Part shown: one piece after another, positions 15,418 to 18,295 of the stretch | How the letters are laid out: each line of letters begins with the position of its first letter | Numbering within the stretch: the stretch's first letter is position 1 | From: Modestobacter sp. | GTDB lineage: Bacteria; Actinomycetota; Actinomycetes; Mycobacteriales; Geodermatophilaceae | Reading direction: 5' to 3' | DNA: 18,295 nucleotides | Assembly: GCA_025965635.1 (NCBI GenBank) | Contig: JAOPWO010000255.1 | Span: 1-18,295 of the forward strand | Notes under the pieces: model-generated | What the model was told of the DNA's origin: nothing | Databases searched by the model: none | The model's input: the letters and a program-made list of their open reading frames with translations, nothing else | Made by a program: the position numbers and the translations under genes

Positions 15418-16289
15418 TGAGCGACCCGGTCGCCGCCCCCAGCACGCGCCAGCCCGGTCAGCCCCGCACGGCCCTGCTGGACGTGGACCGGGTGCAGAAG
15501 ACCTACACCGGCCAGGGCCGCACCGTGGAGGCGGTGCGGAACCTGACCTTCTCCGTCGGGGACGGGGAACTGGTCTGCATCGTCGGCCCGTCCGGGGCGG
15601 GCAAGACCACCCTGCTGAAGGTGATCGCCGGGCTGCTGGAACCCACCTCGGGCACCGTCACCCTGGACGGGACCGCGGTCACCGGCCCGCCGCCGTCGAT
15701 GGCGGTGGTCTTCCAGGAGTACGGGCGCAGCCTGTTCCCCTGGATGACCGTCGAGGGCAACGTCGAGCTCCCGCTGAAGCAGAAGAAGATGGGCAAGGAG
15801 CGCCGCGCCGAGCTGGTCCGCGACGCCCTCGAGGCGGTGGGCCTGGCCGACGCGCACAGCGCCTACCCCTGGCAGCTGTCCGGCGGCATGCAGCAGCGGG
15901 TGGCGATCGCCCGCGCGGTGGCGTACCAGCCCAAGGTGCTCCTGATGGACGAGCCGTTCGCGGCGGTGGACGCCCAGACCCGCGCCGACCTCGAGGACCT
16001 CATCCGGTCGCTGTGGCACAGGCTCGGCGTCACGATCCTGTTCGTCACCCACGACATCGACGAGTCGGTGTACCTGGGGGAGCGGGTCCTGGTGCTGTCC
16101 TCCTCGCCCACCGTGATCATGGAGGACCTCGCCATCGACCTGCCCGACGAGCGCAACCAGCTCGACACCCGCTCCTCCCCCCGCTTCGCCGAGCTGCGGC
16201 ACCACGTCTACGAGCAGATCCAGCTGGCCAAGCACCGCCGAGGTGGGGAGCCGGTCACCGGTCCCGCACCGGCCGGCTCTCCGACCTGA
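15417..16289 (+). CDS. ABC transporter ATP-binding protein (SsuB/TauB type)
   Basis: This 290-residue cytoplasmic ATPase energises the two permeases. All nucleotide-binding motifs are present: Walker A GPSGAGKTT (57-65), Q-loop Gln100 (VVFQEYGRSLFPW), signature LSGGMQQ (154-160), Walker B VLLMDEP (174-180) with the catalytic Glu179, D-loop AAVDAQ and switch His212 (FVTHDIDES). FPWMTVEGNVELPL is typical of the nitrate/sulfonate/taurine importers. The ATG overlaps the preceding stop, and AGGAGAGAAG provides the ribosome site. The C-terminal 40 residues after the Walker core are charged, as in this family. Confidence 0.94.
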   Translation: MSDPVAAPSTRQPGQPRTALLDVDRVQKTYTGQGRTVEAVRNLTFSVGDGELVCIVGPSGAGKTTLLKVIAGLLEPTSGTVTLDGTAVTGPPPSMAVVFQEYGRSLFPWMTVEGNVELPLKQKKMGKERRAELVRDALEAVGLADAHSAYPWQLSGGMQQRVAIARAVAYQPKVLLMDEPFAAVDAQTRADLEDLIRSLWHRLGVTILFVTHDIDESVYLGERVLVLSSSPTVIMEDLAIDLPDERNQLDTRSSPRFAELRHHVYEQIQLAKHRRGGEPVTGPAPAGSPT

Positions 16290-16348
16290 CCCGCCCCCCG
16301 ACCACCCCTGTCATGTCCTGCGTCGACCTGCCGCTGCGAGGAGCCCCG

Positions 16349-17317
16349 ATGCGCCGCCTGCTCGTCCCCATCGCCACCCTGGCGCTGCTCAGCACCGCCA
16401 CCGCCTGCGGCGGCTCCGACGGCGGCGGTGCGCCGACGGCCGAGGACGGCACGCGCCAGCTCACCGTCGGGGTGATCCCGATCGTGGACGTCGCGCCCAT
16501 CTACCTGGGCCAGGAGCAGGGCTTCTTCGAGGAACGCGGGATCGAGCTGGAGCTCGTGCCGGGCTCCGGTGGCGCCGCCGCCGTCCCGGGGGTGGTGGCC
16601 GGGGACTTCCAGTTCGCCTTCGGCAACGTCACCTCGGTGCTGCTGGCCGCCTCGCAGGGGCTACCGCTGAAGGTCGTCGCCGAGGGCAACTCCTCCACCG
16701 GCGACCCGACCACGGACTTCTCCGCCGTCGTCGTCGGCGCGGACAGCCCCATCCAGGGTGCCGCTGACCTGGCCGGCAGGACCGTGGCCGTCAACAACGT
16801 CAAGAACATCGGTGAGGTGACCATCCGCAAGGCGGTCGAGGACGCCGGCGGTGACTCCAGCACCATCAACTTCGTCGAGCTGGCCTTCCCGGACATGCCG
16901 GCCGCGGTCGCCGGTGGTGACGTCGACGCCGCGTGGGTGGTCGAACCGTTCGTGACCGTGGCCGCGGGGCAGGGCGCCCGCACGGTGCTGGCCAACTTCG
17001 CCGAGGCCGTCCCCGACCTCACGGTGGCCACCTACTTCACCACCGAGCAGGTGATCGCCGAGGACCCCGAGCTGGTCGACGACTTCCAGGCCGCCATCGG
17101 CGAGTCGCTGCAGTACGCGAACGACAACCCGGGCGAGGTCCGCCGGATCATCACCACCTACACCCAGATCGCCCCCGAGGTCGCCGAGCAGATGGCGCTG
17201 CCGTCCTTCCCGCAGGAGATCGACGTCGAGTCGATGGAGACCGTCGCCGAGCTGATGCAGGAGTACGGCATCACCACCGAGCCCGTCGACGTCGACGCGC
17301 TGCTCGCCACCGACTGA
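16349..17317 (+). CDS. ABC transporter substrate-binding lipoprotein (NMT1/SsuA type)
   Basis: This 322-residue protein starts with a lipoprotein signal peptide: MRRLLVPIATLALLSTATAC, with the lipidated Cys20, then a Gly/Ser-rich linker. The mature part begins LTVGVIPIVDVAPIYLGQEQ, GFFEERGIELELVPGSGGAA, the standard opening of NMT1/THI5- and SsuA-like periplasmic-type binding proteins, and contains DLAGRTVAVNNVKN and DAAWVVEPF. It would deliver substrate to the two permeases from outside the membrane. The ATG at 16349 has GAGGAG 5 bases upstream. The next gene begins 2 bases after its stop, tying the decarboxylase to this importer. Aromatic carboxylate binding is plausible, since related ABC systems import phthalate in rhodococci, but this is not shown here. 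Confidence 0.92.
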   Translation: MRRLLVPIATLALLSTATACGGSDGGGAPTAEDGTRQLTVGVIPIVDVAPIYLGQEQGFFEERGIELELVPGSGGAAAVPGVVAGDFQFAFGNVTSVLLAASQGLPLKVVAEGNSSTGDPTTDFSAVVVGADSPIQGAADLAGRTVAVNNVKNIGEVTIRKAVEDAGGDSSTINFVELAFPDMPAAVAGGDVDAAWVVEPFVTVAAGQGARTVLANFAEAVPDLTVATYFTTEQVIAEDPELVDDFQAAIGESLQYANDNPGEVRRIITTYTQIAPEVAEQMALPSFPQEIDVESMETVAELMQEYGITTEPVDVDALLATD

Positions 17318-17319
17318 CC

Positions 17320-18295
17320 ATGGCCGACCCCGCTGCGCCGACCGTCCGGGACGCAGCCTTCGAGGCGTTCCGCAGGCTGGGCCTGACGACGATCTTCGCC
17401 AACCCCGGCTCGACCGAGGTGGCCTTCCTGGCCGGGCTGCCCGACGACTTCCGGTTCGTGCTGGGCCTGCACGAGGGGTCGGTCGTCGGGGTGGCCACCG
17501 GCTGGGCGATCGCCGCGGACCGCCCGGCACTGGTCAACCTGCACACCACGGCCGGCCTGGGCAACGCCGTCGGAGCGCTGGCCACCGCCCGGGTGAACCG
17601 GGCGCCGCTGGTCGTGCTGGTCGGGCAGCAGGACCGCCGGCACCTGGCGCTGGAACCGTTCCTCACCGGACGGCTCGAGGGGCTGGCCGGCGACTACCCG
17701 GTGTGGGTCAGCCAGCCGGTCGCTGCCCGGGACGTGCCCGGCGCGATCACCCGCGCCCACCACGAGGCGGTCACCGGGCGCGGGCCGGCGATCGTCGTCG
17801 TGCCGATGGACGACTGGCTGCAGCCGGTGGACGACGACGGCCCGCTGGCCGCGCCGGCGCAGGTGCGGCGCGGCGGCGGCGCCGACCCCGCTGCGGTCGC
17901 CGAGGTGGTGGCCCTGGTCGACGGGGCGCGGAACCCGGCCCTCGTGGTGGGCGCCGGCGCCGACCGGGCCGACACCTGGGCCGCCCTGGTCGCGGTGGCC
18001 GAGCGGCTGGACGCACCGGTGTTCCAGGAGGCCTTCAGCGCCCGGGCCGGCTTTCCGCAGGACCACCGGCTGTTCGCCGGGCACCTGTCCTCCGCCCGCG
18101 GCCGGCTGCGTCAGGCGCTGGCCGGGCACGACGTGGTGCTGGTCGTCGGCGCACCGGCGTTCCGGCTCTACGGCTACGAGCCCGGCGCGCTGGTCGACCC
18201 CGACGCCCGGATCGTGGTGGTCAGCGACGACCCGGCCGAGGTGCACCACAGCCCGGCCGACCTCGCCGTCGTCACCGACCCGGCCCCGTTCTGCG
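17320..18295 (+). CDS. Benzoylformate decarboxylase-like ThDP enzyme (3' end outside window)
   Basis: The frame opens at ATG 17320 and runs through the right edge without a stop, giving 325 residues of a protein usually about 530 long. It closely follows Pseudomonas putida benzoylformate decarboxylase (MdlC): IFANPGSTEVAFLAGLPDDF, LGLHEGSVVGVATGWA, LVNLHTTAGLGNAVGALATA, LVGQQDRRHLALEPFLT and VVLVVGAPAFRLYGYEPG. The residues matching MdlC Ser26, Glu47 and His70 are Ser31, Glu52 and His75. MdlC His281 (in FRYHQYDPG) corresponds to Tyr284 here, so substrate or rate may differ. It probably decarboxylates an aromatic or branched 2-keto acid to the aldehyde. It starts 2 bases after the binding-protein stop, as part of the importer operon. 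The C-terminal ThDP-binding motif is outside the window. Confidence 0.88.
   Translation, partial: MADPAAPTVRDAAFEAFRRLGLTTIFANPGSTEVAFLAGLPDDFRFVLGLHEGSVVGVATGWAIAADRPALVNLHTTAGLGNAVGALATARVNRAPLVVLVGQQDRRHLALEPFLTGRLEGLAGDYPVWVSQPVAARDVPGAITRAHHEAVTGRGPAIVVVPMDDWLQPVDDDGPLAAPAQVRRGGGADPAAVAEVVALVDGARNPALVVGAGADRADTWAALVAVAERLDAPVFQEAFSARAGFPQDHRLFAGHLSSARGRLRQALAGHDVVLVVGAPAFRLYGYEPGALVDPDARIVVVSDDPAEVHHSPADLAVVTDPAPFC

Overview
The window is very GC-rich and dense with genes. It looks like a chromosomal segment of a high-GC actinobacterium. The order ilvB-ilvN-ilvC-serA-leuB, the long-form SerA, the LeuB type, many GTG starts and probable leaderless promoters all fit. Geodermatophilaceae or relatives are a guess from overall flavour; no 16S or other marker is present to settle it.

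Region 1 (1-5613) is core amino-acid biosynthesis. It holds the 3' end of acetolactate synthase (ilvB), its regulatory subunit (ilvN), ketol-acid reductoisomerase (ilvC), a convergent small proline/glutamine/tyrosine-rich membrane protein on the minus strand, D-3-phosphoglycerate dehydrogenase (serA) and 3-isopropylmalate dehydrogenase (leuB). Together they cover steps of valine/isoleucine, serine and leucine synthesis.

Region 2 (5653-11010) is an accessory catabolic cluster built around a two-component flavin monooxygenase. On the minus strand lies an unusual fusion of a flavin reductase domain to a GntR/FCD transcription factor. Divergent from it run a luciferase-like (LLM) flavin monooxygenase, a carboxymuconolactone-decarboxylase-like protein and an alpha/beta hydrolase, tightly coupled, and then an MFS transporter. 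The fusion could both supply reduced flavin to the monooxygenase and control its operon. This is the most unusual arrangement in the window.

Region 3 (11033-13560) holds a frameshifted, 5'-truncated remnant of an OsmC-like gene, a PucR-type regulator and an IclR-type regulator, the last two on the minus strand.

Region 4 (13740-18295) is divergent from the IclR gene. It is an operon of a 14-codon arginine-rich leader ORF, two SsuC/TauC-type ABC permeases, an ATPase, a lipoprotein substrate-binding protein of the NMT1/SsuA type, and a benzoylformate-decarboxylase-like ThDP enzyme cut off by the window end. The arrangement suggests uptake and decarboxylation of an aromatic or related 2-keto acid under IclR control. 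The substrate is not known, and one residue of the decarboxylase active site differs from the Pseudomonas enzyme.

No tRNA, rRNA, CRISPR array, insertion sequence or phage gene was recognised.
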